This document shows, in pieces, positions 7,062 through 13,923 of a stretch of 22,035 nucleotides of DNA. The notes beneath the pieces were generated by a model, which was given only the letters and a program-made list of their open reading frames with translations, did no database searches and was not told the origin of the DNA. The DNA lies in the NCBI GenBank assembly GCA_041580155.1, contig JBFGEI010000017.1, positions 1 through 22,035 of the forward strand. The letters are read 5' to 3'. A program made the position numbers and the translations under genes. Each line of letters starts with the position of its first letter. Within the stretch, counting starts at the first letter, position 1. The stretch comes from Limimaricola sp041580155. Its GTDB lineage: Bacteria > Pseudomonadota > Alphaproteobacteria > Rhodobacterales > Rhodobacteraceae.

Positions 7062-7088
7062 TTGATAATGATCGGGGGGGGCTATACG
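7062..7088 (+). promoter_or_regulatory. Candidate promoter for the peptide-binding protein, with a G8 spacer tract
   Basis: TTGATA (7062-7067) and TATACG (7083-7088) face right with a 15-bp spacer. The spacer includes a run of eight G residues (7074-7081). Transcription would start near 7095, leaving a leader of about 45 nt to the ATG at 7140. The sub-optimal spacer and the homopolymer suggest that spacing could vary by slippage. Confidence 0.4.
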
Positions 7089-7139
7089 GTTTTCTTCAAC
7101 CACCAAACGATCACGAAATCGACAGGGGACCACCGTTAA

Positions 7140-8957
7140 ATGAGACCACAGTTGTTCACCACGATGCGCCACGCAGGCCTGGCGCTGGCGCTTGGCGCGG
7201 CCTCGGCGCAGGCCGAACCCGAGCATGGCATCGCGATGTACGGGACGCCGGATCTGCCGGCGGACTTCAAGGCGCTGCCTTACGCCAATCCGGACGCGCC
7301 CGAGGGCGGCAAGATCGTCACCGCCGAAGTCGGCAGCTTCGACAGCCTTAACCCTTATATCCTAAAGGGTTCCGTGCCGTGGCAGCTGAGCTTCCTGGTT
7401 GGCGAAAGCCTGATGGGCCGGTCGCTCGACGAACCGTTCAGCCTGTACGGGCTGCTGGCCGCGACCATCGAGACCGGGCCGAACCGCGAATGGGTCGAAT
7501 TCACCCTGCGCCCCGAGGCGAAGTTCTCGGACGGCAGCCCGGTCACCGTCGAGGACGTGATCTGGTCGTTCGAGACGCTCGGCAGCAAGGGCCACCCGCG
7601 CTACCAGGGCTTCATGGAGAAGGTCGAAGGCCTCGAGAAGACCGGTGAACATTCGGTTAAGATCACCTTCAACACCGAGGACCGCGAGCTTGCGCTGCTG
7701 GCCGGGCTGCGTCCGATCCTGAAGAAGGCGCAGTGGGACGGCGTCGATTTCGCCGAAAGCGGGCTCGACACGGTGCCGATCACCTCGGGCCCCTACGTTG
7801 TCGACGACTTCGAGGCCGGCCGCTTCGTGTCGCTGAAGCGCGACGAGGACTACTGGGGTGAAGAGGTGCCGTTCCGCGTCGGCACCGCCAACCTCGACGA
7901 GGTCCGGCTCGAGTTCTTCGGCGACGAAACCGCCGCCTTCGAGGCGTTCAAGACCGGCGAGGTCAACTTCACCCGCGAGTTCAACGTCGCGCGCTGGGAC
8001 AGCCAGTATGACTTCCCGCTGGTGCAGTCCGGCGACGTGGTTCTTGCGACCCTGCCCCATTCCCGGCCGTCCGGGATGACCGGCTTCGTGATGAATACCC
8101 GCGACCCGCTGTTCGCCGACTGGCGGGTGCGCGAGGCGATGATCCAGGCCTTCAACTTCGAGTTCGTCAACGACGCGATGACCGGCGGCGCGCAGCCGCG
8201 GATCACCTCGTATTTCTCGAACTCGCCGCTGGGCATGTCGAACGGCCCGGCCGAGGGCCGCGAGCTGGAGTTCCTGACCCGCTGGCAGGACGCGCTGCTG
8301 CCCGGCGCGATCGAGGGCTACGCGCTGCCCGAGGGCGACGGCACCGAGCGCAACCGCGCCGGCACCGCGGCGGCGCTGGAGCTGCTGGGCGATGCCGGCT
8401 GGACGGTGCAGGACGGGGTGCTGAAGAATGACGCCGGCGAGGCGTTCAAGTTCGACATCCTGCTCGAATCCGGCAGCTCGGAAAACGCGTCGATCATCGA
8501 CATGTACACCCAGTCGCTGTCGCGGATCGGCATCACCCCGACGATCACCACCGTCGACAGCGCCCAGTACAAGGAACGCACCGACGCCTACGACTTCGAC
8601 ATGACCTACTTCCGCCGCGGCCTGTCGCTGAGCCCCGGCAACGAACAGTATCTCTACTGGGGGTCCAAGGCGGCCAACGAACCGGGCGGCCGCAACCTGA
8701 TGGGTGTCGAAAGCCCGGCGATCGACGGGTTGATCGACCTGCTGCTGACCTCGGAAAGTCAGGATGATTTCCTTGCCGCGGCCAAGGCGCTTGACCGGGT
8801 GCTGACCACCGGCCGCTACGTGATCCCGATCTACCAGTGGAACATCAGCCGGATCGCCCATGCCAAGACGTTGAACTACCCCGAATACATGCCGATCTTC
8901 GGCGACTGGCCGGGCTGGCAGCCGGACGTGTGGTGGTCCGACGAGGCGGCGCAATGA
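7140..8957 (+). CDS. Family 5 extracellular solute-binding protein, YejA-like (peptide ABC transporter)
   Basis: This is a 605-residue periplasmic binding protein of the oligopeptide ABC class (SBP_bac_5). A signal peptide (residues 1-25, ending ASAQA) is followed by HGIAMYGTPDLPADFKALPY and PEGGKIV, typical of the YejA-like branch. The family signature lies near 107-145 (LAATIETGPNREWVEFTLRP, then FSDGSPVTVEDVIWSF). Late blocks such as MTYFRRGLSLSPGNEQYLYWGS and PIYQWNISRIAH also fit. The ligand is probably a peptide, but opines or amino sugars cannot be excluded. The start is the ATG at 7140 with AGGGGA upstream; M9 is a possible alternative. No permease or ATPase gene follows. Instead a tiny lipoprotein gene overlaps by 4 bp and a terminator follows, so this binding protein is an orphan here. 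Confidence 0.9.
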   Translation: MRPQLFTTMRHAGLALALGAASAQAEPEHGIAMYGTPDLPADFKALPYANPDAPEGGKIVTAEVGSFDSLNPYILKGSVPWQLSFLVGESLMGRSLDEPFSLYGLLAATIETGPNREWVEFTLRPEAKFSDGSPVTVEDVIWSFETLGSKGHPRYQGFMEKVEGLEKTGEHSVKITFNTEDRELALLAGLRPILKKAQWDGVDFAESGLDTVPITSGPYVVDDFEAGRFVSLKRDEDYWGEEVPFRVGTANLDEVRLEFFGDETAAFEAFKTGEVNFTREFNVARWDSQYDFPLVQSGDVVLATLPHSRPSGMTGFVMNTRDPLFADWRVREAMIQAFNFEFVNDAMTGGAQPRITSYFSNSPLGMSNGPAEGRELEFLTRWQDALLPGAIEGYALPEGDGTERNRAGTAAALELLGDAGWTVQDGVLKNDAGEAFKFDILLESGSSENASIIDMYTQSLSRIGITPTITTVDSAQYKERTDAYDFDMTYFRRGLSLSPGNEQYLYWGSKAANEPGGRNLMGVESPAIDGLIDLLLTSESQDDFLAAAKALDRVLTTGRYVIPIYQWNISRIAHAKTLNYPEYMPIFGDWPGWQPDVWWSDEAAQ

Positions 8958-9079
8958 GGATAGCGCTGGTGCTGGTCGCGCTCGGCGTGCTGGCGGGCTG
9001 CACCCCGGTGCGCGTGGTCGGCGACGCGGCGATCGGCACCGGTCAGCTGGTGCTTGGGGCGGCCGACGTGGTGATCTGA
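8954..9079 (+). CDS. Small 41-residue lipoprotein
   Basis: This short gene starts as ATGA inside the stop of the YejA-like gene, so the two are translationally coupled. The product has a hydrophobic N-terminus with the lipobox LAGC (C16), giving a mature lipoprotein of only 26 residues with TPVRVVGDAAIGTGQLVLGAADVVI after the cysteine. That segment has a pattern compatible with a short amphipathic helix. The perfect lipobox, the coupling and the strong terminator right after it argue for a real gene despite the size. I do not know a function. An envelope partner of the binding protein is a contextual guess. Confidence 0.7.
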   Translation: MRIALVLVALGVLAGCTPVRVVGDAAIGTGQLVLGAADVVI

Positions 9080-9105
9080 TTTCGATCACGTTTTCGGGTC
9101 CCGAT

Positions 9106-9137
9106 GGGGGGCGGATCGGAACCCGGTCCGCCCCCTT
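9106..9137 (+). terminator. Strong hairpin terminator after the lipoprotein gene
   Basis: A 13-bp stem (9107-9119 with 9123-9135, including one T-G wobble) closes on a 3-nt AAC loop and is followed by TTGTCGTTG. It lies 27 bp after the lipoprotein stop and separates that operon from the next gene. The T-tract is imperfect, but the stem is very stable. Confidence 0.7.
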
Positions 9138-9180
9138 GTCGTTGCCGTGGCATAGACCGGGCACGAAAGGAGACCCCGAG

Positions 9181-9519
9181 ATGAAATGGAGCCATGTGGC
9201 CAAGCACTGGCACGCCTTCGTGCCCAACATCCTGACCCAGTGGCCGGATCTCGACAGCGACGAGGTCGAGGCCACCGAGGGCGAGCTGGGGCCGTTCCTC
9301 GATCACCTGTGCGAGGTTTCGGGGATGAGCCGCGAGGACGCCCGCGACGAGGTGTCGGAATGGCTCGAGGGCACCGACCCGGCGGACGCCATGATGGACG
9401 AGACCCGCGACAACGAACGGATCATCGCCTCGGCGCGGTCGATTCACCCGGGCGAAGACGTCTACAGCGACGACGCCGAATTCGGCGATGACGACGCCAA
9501 GGAAGACAAGCCGGTCTGA
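9181..9519 (+). CDS. Acidic CsbD-like small protein
   Basis: This is a 112-residue, strongly acidic cytosolic protein. The first 65 residues follow the CsbD stress-protein pattern: MKWSHVAKHWHAFVPNILTQ, then W-x-D-L-D-S-D-E-V, a central EGELGPFLDHL, and a helix ending REDARDEVSEWLEG. In CsbD proteins the same spacing of W, acidic turn, EG and a terminal V-x-x-W is seen. The match is by eye and is not certain. The last 45 residues form an acidic tail rich in Asp and Glu, with no motif I know. AAGGAG is placed 8 nt before the ATG, which fixes the start. The gene is monocistronic after a terminator and converges on the XRE-cupin gene with a 9-bp gap. Confidence 0.75.
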   Translation: MKWSHVAKHWHAFVPNILTQWPDLDSDEVEATEGELGPFLDHLCEVSGMSREDARDEVSEWLEGTDPADAMMDETRDNERIIASARSIHPGEDVYSDDAEFGDDDAKEDKPV

Positions 9520-9528
9520 ACCGCCAGA

Positions 9529-10164
9529 TCAGTCGAGCGACGTGACCCACAGGATGGTCGCGTCCTCGACGCTCAGCGACACCACGTTGTGGCCCATGCC
9601 GGCGTCGTAATAGGCGCTGTCGCCGCGGCTCATCTCGACCGGTTCGTAGAATTCGGTGTAAAGCCGGATCGCGCCGGTCAGCACGTAGAGGAACTCCTCG
9701 CCGTGGTGCCGCACCCAGCCGTCGAACTCCTCGATCCGCCGCGCCCGGATCCGGGCGCGATACGGCAGCATCTTCTTGCCCTTCAGCGTCTCGGCCAACA
9801 GCTCGTGCTCGTAGGTCGCGGTGATCTGCGCAGCACCATCGCCTGATTTCGTGGTCACCATCCGGCCGGTCGCCTGGCCGCGCTGCGGCGGGGTGAACAG
9901 CTGCGGCACGGTGATGCCAAGCCCGACCGCCAGCTTCTTCAGCGCGTCGTATGTCGGCGACATCTGGCCGTTCTCGATCTTCGACAGCGTGGAGCGCGCC
10001 AGACCCGCCTGCCCGGCCGCCTGCTCCAGCGTCCAGTCGCGGTCCTTGCGCAGCTGCCGCACCCGCGCGCCCAGGTCCAGCGGCGGAGCGATCTCGGTCA
10101 TCCCGTCTTCGCGGGAGATCCTGATCAGGGACGTTGTGGCGCGCTCTGGATCGGTGCTTGACAT
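9529..10164 (-). CDS. XRE-family regulator with C-terminal cupin sensor
   Basis: This is a 211-residue transcription regulator. An XRE/Cro-type helix-turn-helix occupies residues about 32-86 (ARVRQLRKDRDWTLEQAA, then GLARSTLSKIENGQMSPTYD). A cupin barrel occupies about 140-205 (HHGEEFLYVLTGAIRLY, then SAYYDAGMGHNV). This layout is common in regulators of amino-acid, polyamine or sulfur metabolism that bind a small ligand in the cupin. The target cannot be read from context, although the divergent neighbour is the oxidoreductase-efflux operon about 160 bp away. Two ATGs are possible, 10176 and 10164. I chose 10164 because the better promoter places the upstream ATG inside its own -10 element. 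Confidence 0.88.
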   Translation of the reverse strand: MSSTDPERATTSLIRISREDGMTEIAPPLDLGARVRQLRKDRDWTLEQAAGQAGLARSTLSKIENGQMSPTYDALKKLAVGLGITVPQLFTPPQRGQATGRMVTTKSGDGAAQITATYEHELLAETLKGKKMLPYRARIRARRIEEFDGWVRHHGEEFLYVLTGAIRLYTEFYEPVEMSRGDSAYYDAGMGHNVVSLSVEDATILWVTSLD

Positions 10165-10173
10165 GGCGATCTG

Positions 10174-10201
10174 CATATACCGCCGCCGGCGCGGCTTGCA
10201 A
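10174..10201 (-). promoter_or_regulatory. Candidate promoter of the XRE-cupin gene
   Basis: On the minus strand TTGCAA (10196-10201) and TATATG (10174-10179) are 16 bp apart. Transcription would start near 10167, only a few bases before the ATG at 10164. The mRNA would therefore be nearly leaderless, consistent with the absence of a Shine-Dalgarno there. Confidence 0.4.
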
Positions 10202-10323
10202 CCGACGCCGCGCGGGTCTAGCCAGTTTGCGCGCGACGCGACCCGTCGCGCCACGGGATCCGGCCGACGGGTCCCAGCCACCCGGTCGCGCGGCGCGGCC
10301 CGCAGCACCGAAAGACGCCTCCC

Positions 10324-10983
10324 ATGGTCAAGCTCGACATTCTCTCCGATCCGATCTGCCCCTGGTGCTGGATCGGCAAGGCCAATCTCGACAAGGCGCT
10401 GGCCGAGATCCCCGACCACCCCTTCACCATCGAATGGCACCCGTTCCAGCTGAACCCCGACATGCCGGCCGGCGGCATGGACCGGCGCGCCTATCTCGAG
10501 GGCAAGTTCGGCGGCAAGGAAGCTGCGGTGAAATCCTACGCGCCGATCGTCGCCGCCGCCGAAAAGGCCGGGCTGGCGCTGAACCTCGACCGGATCAAGA
10601 CCACGCCGAACACGCTCGACGCGCATCGGCTGATCCACTGGTCCGGCATCGAGGGCCGCCAGACCGCCGCGGTCAGCGCGCTGTTCCGCGCCTATTTCAC
10701 CGACGGCCGCGACATCGGCGACCACGAGGTGCTGGCCGACATCGCCGACGGCATCGAGATGGACGCGGCGCTGGTGCGCCGGCTGCTGGCCAGCGACGCC
10801 GATCTGCAGGACATCCGCGCCCGCGACGCCCACAGCCGCGAGATGGGCGTCACCGGCGTGCCGTGCTTCATCGTGGCGCAGCGCCACGCGGTGCCCGGGG
10901 CGCAGCCGCCCGAAATGTGGCTGAAGGTGATCGACGACATCCGCGCCCAGATCGCCGCAGAGGGTGAAAGCCCCGACGCATGA
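10324..10983 (+). CDS. DsbA-family (FrnE-like) thiol oxidoreductase
   Basis: This is a 219-residue thioredoxin-fold protein of the DsbA/FrnE group. The active site CPWC (C12, C15) sits in SDPICPWCWIGKANLDKAL. The helical insertion follows, with FQLNPDMPAGGMDRRAYLEG and TPNTLDAHRLIHW, and the cis-proline loop is GVTGVPCFIV (P180). There is no signal peptide, so it acts in the cytoplasm. FrnE-type proteins are linked to disulfide or isomerase chemistry and oxidative stress, but the substrate here is unknown. The ATG at 10324 has only a weak GAAAGACG upstream. The stop overlaps the next start as ATGA, so it is coupled to the efflux pump. Confidence 0.9.
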   Translation: MVKLDILSDPICPWCWIGKANLDKALAEIPDHPFTIEWHPFQLNPDMPAGGMDRRAYLEGKFGGKEAAVKSYAPIVAAAEKAGLALNLDRIKTTPNTLDAHRLIHWSGIEGRQTAAVSALFRAYFTDGRDIGDHEVLADIADGIEMDAALVRRLLASDADLQDIRARDAHSREMGVTGVPCFIVAQRHAVPGAQPPEMWLKVIDDIRAQIAAEGESPDA

Positions 10984-12200
10984 CGGTGCTGGCGCAGCGC
11001 GCGCCGCGCCGCGCCGGACCGCGTGAATTCGTGTTCATGGTCGCGATGCTGACCGCCACCGTGGCGTTCGCGATCGACGCGATGATGCCGGCCCTGCCCG
11101 AGATCGCCGCGGCGCTGTCGCCGGCGATGCCGAACAAGGTGCAGCTGATCCTGACGCTGTTCATCCTCGGCATGGGGCTTGGCACCTTCGTCACCGGGCC
11201 GATGGCCGATGCCTGGGGCCGGCGGCCGGTGATCGTCGGCGGCGCCGCGGTCTATTGCGCCGGGGCGCTTTTGGCCTGGCAGGCGCCGACGCTCGAATGG
11301 ATGCTGGCGGCGCGGTTCTTGCAGGGGCTCGGCGCCGCCGGGCCGCGGATCGGCGCCGTGGCGATGGTCCGCGACCTGCATGGCGGCCGCAACATGGCGC
11401 GGATCATGTCCTTCGTGATGCTGGTGTTTTCGCTGGTGCCGGCGCTGGCGCCATCGGGCGGCGCGCTGATCGTGGCCCTGGCGGGCTGGCGCGCGATCTT
11501 TCCGGCCTTCGTGCTGTTCTCGGTGCTGGGGGTCAGCTGGTACCTGCTGCGGCAACCCGAAACCCTGCCGCCCGAGGCGCGCCAGCCGCTGCGGCCGCGC
11601 CGCCTGGCCCGCGCCACCCGCGAGGTCCTGTCGACGCCCAGCACCCGGCTGTCGATCGCGGTGCAGGCGCTATGCCTCGGCGCGCTGTTCTCGCTGCTTT
11701 CGGCGTCGCAGCAGATCTTCGAGATCAGCTTCGACCGCGCCGCAAGTTTTCCGCTGTGGTTCGGGCTGACCGCGGTTCTGGCGTCCTCGGCGTCGCTGAT
11801 CAACGCCAGGCTGGTGGTCCGGCTTGGCATGCGGGCGATGATCAAGGCGATGCTGACGGTGCAGGTCGTGGTCTCGGCGCTGATGGTCGCGGTGACGCTG
11901 GCCGGGCCGCCGGCGCCCTGGGATTTTGCGGTGTTCTGGATCTGGATGCTGGTGGTGTTCTTCCAGAACGGGCTGACGCTTGGCAACCTCAACGCGCTGG
12001 CGATGGAGCCGCTGGGTCATATCGCCGGGCTGGCGGCCTCGGTGATCTCGGCGCTGTCGACCGTCGGCGCGGTGCTGATCGCGGTGCCGGTCGGGCTGAG
12101 CTTCGACGGCTCGCCGCTGCCGATCGCCATCGGCGCGCTGTGCTGCGCCGCGCTGGGGGTGCTGCTGACCGGCCGGATCCGCCGCGAAAGCGACGGCTGA
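10980..12200 (+). CDS. Bcr/CflA-type MFS drug efflux transporter
   Basis: This is a 406-residue major facilitator with about 12 membrane segments. Loop 2-3 carries motif A (GPMADAWGRRPVI, residues 73-85). The first segment contains FAIDAMMPALPEIA, and segment 4 contains ARFLQGLGAAGPRIGAVAMVRD; both resemble Bcr/CflA proton-driven efflux pumps. These pumps export antibiotics or small metabolites such as cysteine. Coupling to a thiol oxidoreductase makes a thiol or oxidised-metabolite substrate possible, but that is an inference. The start overlaps the oxidoreductase stop by 4 bp. The stop lies inside a hairpin shared with the convergent GT39 gene. Confidence 0.88.
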   Translation: MTVLAQRAPRRAGPREFVFMVAMLTATVAFAIDAMMPALPEIAAALSPAMPNKVQLILTLFILGMGLGTFVTGPMADAWGRRPVIVGGAAVYCAGALLAWQAPTLEWMLAARFLQGLGAAGPRIGAVAMVRDLHGGRNMARIMSFVMLVFSLVPALAPSGGALIVALAGWRAIFPAFVLFSVLGVSWYLLRQPETLPPEARQPLRPRRLARATREVLSTPSTRLSIAVQALCLGALFSLLSASQQIFEISFDRAASFPLWFGLTAVLASSASLINARLVVRLGMRAMIKAMLTVQVVVSALMVAVTLAGPPAPWDFAVFWIWMLVVFFQNGLTLGNLNALAMEPLGHIAGLAASVISALSTVGAVLIAVPVGLSFDGSPLPIAIGALCCAALGVLLTGRIRRESDG

Positions 12201-12214
12201 CCGCAAGGGTCAGC
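12196..12214. terminator. Hairpin containing the stop codons of both convergent genes
   Basis: GCTGACC (12196-12202) and GGTCAGC (12208-12214) form a perfect 7-bp stem with loop GCAAG. The left arm contains the TGA of the efflux gene and the right arm contains the complement of the TGA of the GT39 gene. It is a likely compact bidirectional terminator. There is no T-tract. Confidence 0.45.
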
Positions 12215-13613
12215 GGCTGGTCGCCAGGTCGAAGCGGGTGGTGCGGAAGCCGCGCGGCAGCAGCAGTTCGGTCTCGTCGACCACGGTGCGGCCGCGCTCC
12301 TGCGCCAGGTCCTTCGCGGTCACGTCGCCGTCGCGTTTCGGCATGGTGATCCAGACGATCGGACCCAGCGGCAGCACCGGATCGTCGGGCAGGTAATAGA
12401 CCGCCCGCCCGGCCAGAAACAGCGGCAGGATCCCGGCAAGCCGGATCTCGTTGGTGGCGATCGCGGCGTTTGCGGCGCCGTTGTCGCCGATGCTCTCGGC
12501 GACAACGGCATAATCCAGGCCGCGCCAGCCCGGATCGACACGGCCCTCGTAGAACAGCATCAGCACCGCGCCGCCCCAGATCGCGGCAAGCCACCCGGTC
12601 AGTCGCCGGCGCCCCGGCGGGCCAAGCCTCGGGACGAAGCGCAGCGCCGCCAGCGGCGCCACCAGGTAGACCAGCGGCAGCATCCAGTGGTTCTGCATCC
12701 GCGTCGACCCGGTCACCAGCATCACCGCGAACAGCAGCAGGACGCCGACGACGACCAGCGTGCCGAGAAACCGGTCCAGCGGCAGCGCCGGCGCCCAGGG
12801 CCGTCCCCGCAGCGATCGCGTCATCATGCCGACCACGATCAGCAGCAGCCCGGCGACGGCGGCAAGCGTGACCAGCATCGCCAGCGGCGCCGCGAGCAAG
12901 GGCGGGATCGCGCCTTCATCGAAGCCGAGCTTGTCGAGCGTGTTGGTCGCGCGCTCGAAGTTCGCCAGGGTCCAGATCACCGGCCCGGTAACCACCGCCG
13001 AGGCGATCGCCGCGGCAAGCGCGACGCCGCGCACAGAGATCGACTTGCGGGTCTGCGGGATCCACAGCGCGGTGATCAGCAGCGCGACCGGCACCAGCAG
13101 GTAGTTCCATTTCGAGATCATGCCGAGGCCGATCGCCAGCCCGAACCAGGCCCAGCTGCGCATCCGTTCGTCGCGCAGGGCGCGCCACAGCAGCCAGGTG
13201 GCCAGCACCGTCAGCCCCAGCGCCAGCACCGAATGGGTCAGCGCGCGCTGCGCCCGCCAAAGCACGTCCGGCAGCAGCGCCAGCATCGCGACGCCGGGGC
13301 CCGCGAACTGGGGCGGATGCTGCTCGCGCAGCAGCCCATAAAGCCCGCAGCCGAACAGCGCCAGGGTCGCGGCCTTCAGCAGCCCGACGGCGAAGACCGT
13401 CTCGCCGAAGACCTGGAAGAACACCCATTGCAGCCAGAAATACAGCGGCGGCTGCGCGTCATAGCCAAGTCGCAGGTCACGCGCGTAGTAGAACGCCTCG
13501 GCCTCGTCGTAGGACATGCCCGCCCCGTAGAGCGGCCGCAGCAGCGCGCCGAGAACGGCATAGCCGCAGATCAGCGAGATCCACAGGACATCGCCGCGCC
13601 GCTCAGCCCTCAT
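12210..13613 (-). CDS. GT39-family (ArnT-like) membrane glycosyltransferase
   Basis: This is a 467-residue polytopic membrane protein of the ArnT/PMT class, which transfers a sugar from a polyprenyl-phosphate carrier on the periplasmic face of the inner membrane. The first periplasmic loop holds the conserved acidic pair in MSYDEAEAFYYARDL (D36, E37), followed by GYDAQPPLYFWLQW. A long series of hydrophobic segments follows, then a soluble C-terminal part of about 110 residues. ArnT itself is usually about 550 residues, so this is a shorter relative. It is the last gene of the operon after the GT2 and LAB_N genes, overlapping the LAB_N gene by 11 bp. The acceptor could be lipid A, another lipid or a surface glycan. 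Confidence 0.87.
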   Translation of the reverse strand: MRAERRGDVLWISLICGYAVLGALLRPLYGAGMSYDEAEAFYYARDLRLGYDAQPPLYFWLQWVFFQVFGETVFAVGLLKAATLALFGCGLYGLLREQHPPQFAGPGVAMLALLPDVLWRAQRALTHSVLALGLTVLATWLLWRALRDERMRSWAWFGLAIGLGMISKWNYLLVPVALLITALWIPQTRKSISVRGVALAAAIASAVVTGPVIWTLANFERATNTLDKLGFDEGAIPPLLAAPLAMLVTLAAVAGLLLIVVGMMTRSLRGRPWAPALPLDRFLGTLVVVGVLLLFAVMLVTGSTRMQNHWMLPLVYLVAPLAALRFVPRLGPPGRRRLTGWLAAIWGGAVLMLFYEGRVDPGWRGLDYAVVAESIGDNGAANAAIATNEIRLAGILPLFLAGRAVYYLPDDPVLPLGPIVWITMPKRDGDVTAKDLAQERGRTVVDETELLLPRGFRTTRFDLATSR

Positions 13614-13923
13614 GTCTCGGTTCGTTCAGGCGACGCTCGGTCCAGATGAAGTAGATGTTGCGGGCATAGACCATCAGTCCGAAGGCCTGGCCGAGGATGA
13701 ACACCGGGTCCTTGCGGTAGATCGCATAGGCCAGCAGCATCGCGCCGCCGCCGGCCGAGAAGTACCAGAACGCCTCGGGCACGATCGACTTGCGGACCCG
13801 TTCGCTGGCGATCCACTGAACCAGGAACCGCGCCGAGAACAGCCCCTGCGCCATGAAGCCCACGGTAAGCCATGTCAGTTCGACCCAATGCGCGTCGCGC
13901 AGCCAGTCAGTCACGAAGCTCAT
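13603..13923 (-). CDS. LAB_N-domain small membrane protein
   Basis: This is a 106-residue membrane protein matching the domain called lipid-A biosynthesis N-terminal (LAB_N), found alone or fused to LpxB-like proteins. It has about three membrane segments (roughly 12-30, 52-70 and 74-94) and the typical core SARFLVQWIASERVRKSIVP, then EAFWYFSAGGGAMLL and ILGQAFGLMVYARNIYFIW. The role is not firmly known. It occurs repeatedly beside GT2 and GT39 genes and may help move or present the lipid-linked sugar. Its ATG overlaps the GT2 stop as ATGA and its tail overlaps the GT39 start by 11 bp. Confidence 0.88.
   Translation of the reverse strand: MSFVTDWLRDAHWVELTWLTVGFMAQGLFSARFLVQWIASERVRKSIVPEAFWYFSAGGGAMLLAYAIYRKDPVFILGQAFGLMVYARNIYFIWTERRLNEPRHEG

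Noticed and set aside
6870..7226. Minus-strand open frame of 118 codons across the sRNA region
   Set aside because: It spans the promoter and terminator, has no good start signal or domain, and overlaps the start of the peptide-binding-protein gene.
7362..9275. A 637-codon open frame on the minus strand, antisense to the peptide-binding-protein gene
   Set aside because: Same artefact of codon bias. It has no recognisable domain and runs through the terminator and into the next gene.
10177..10887. In-frame extension of the XRE-cupin gene upstream to 10887
   Set aside because: It is antisense to the FrnE-like gene, and the HTH protein has normal length when started at 10164 or 10176.
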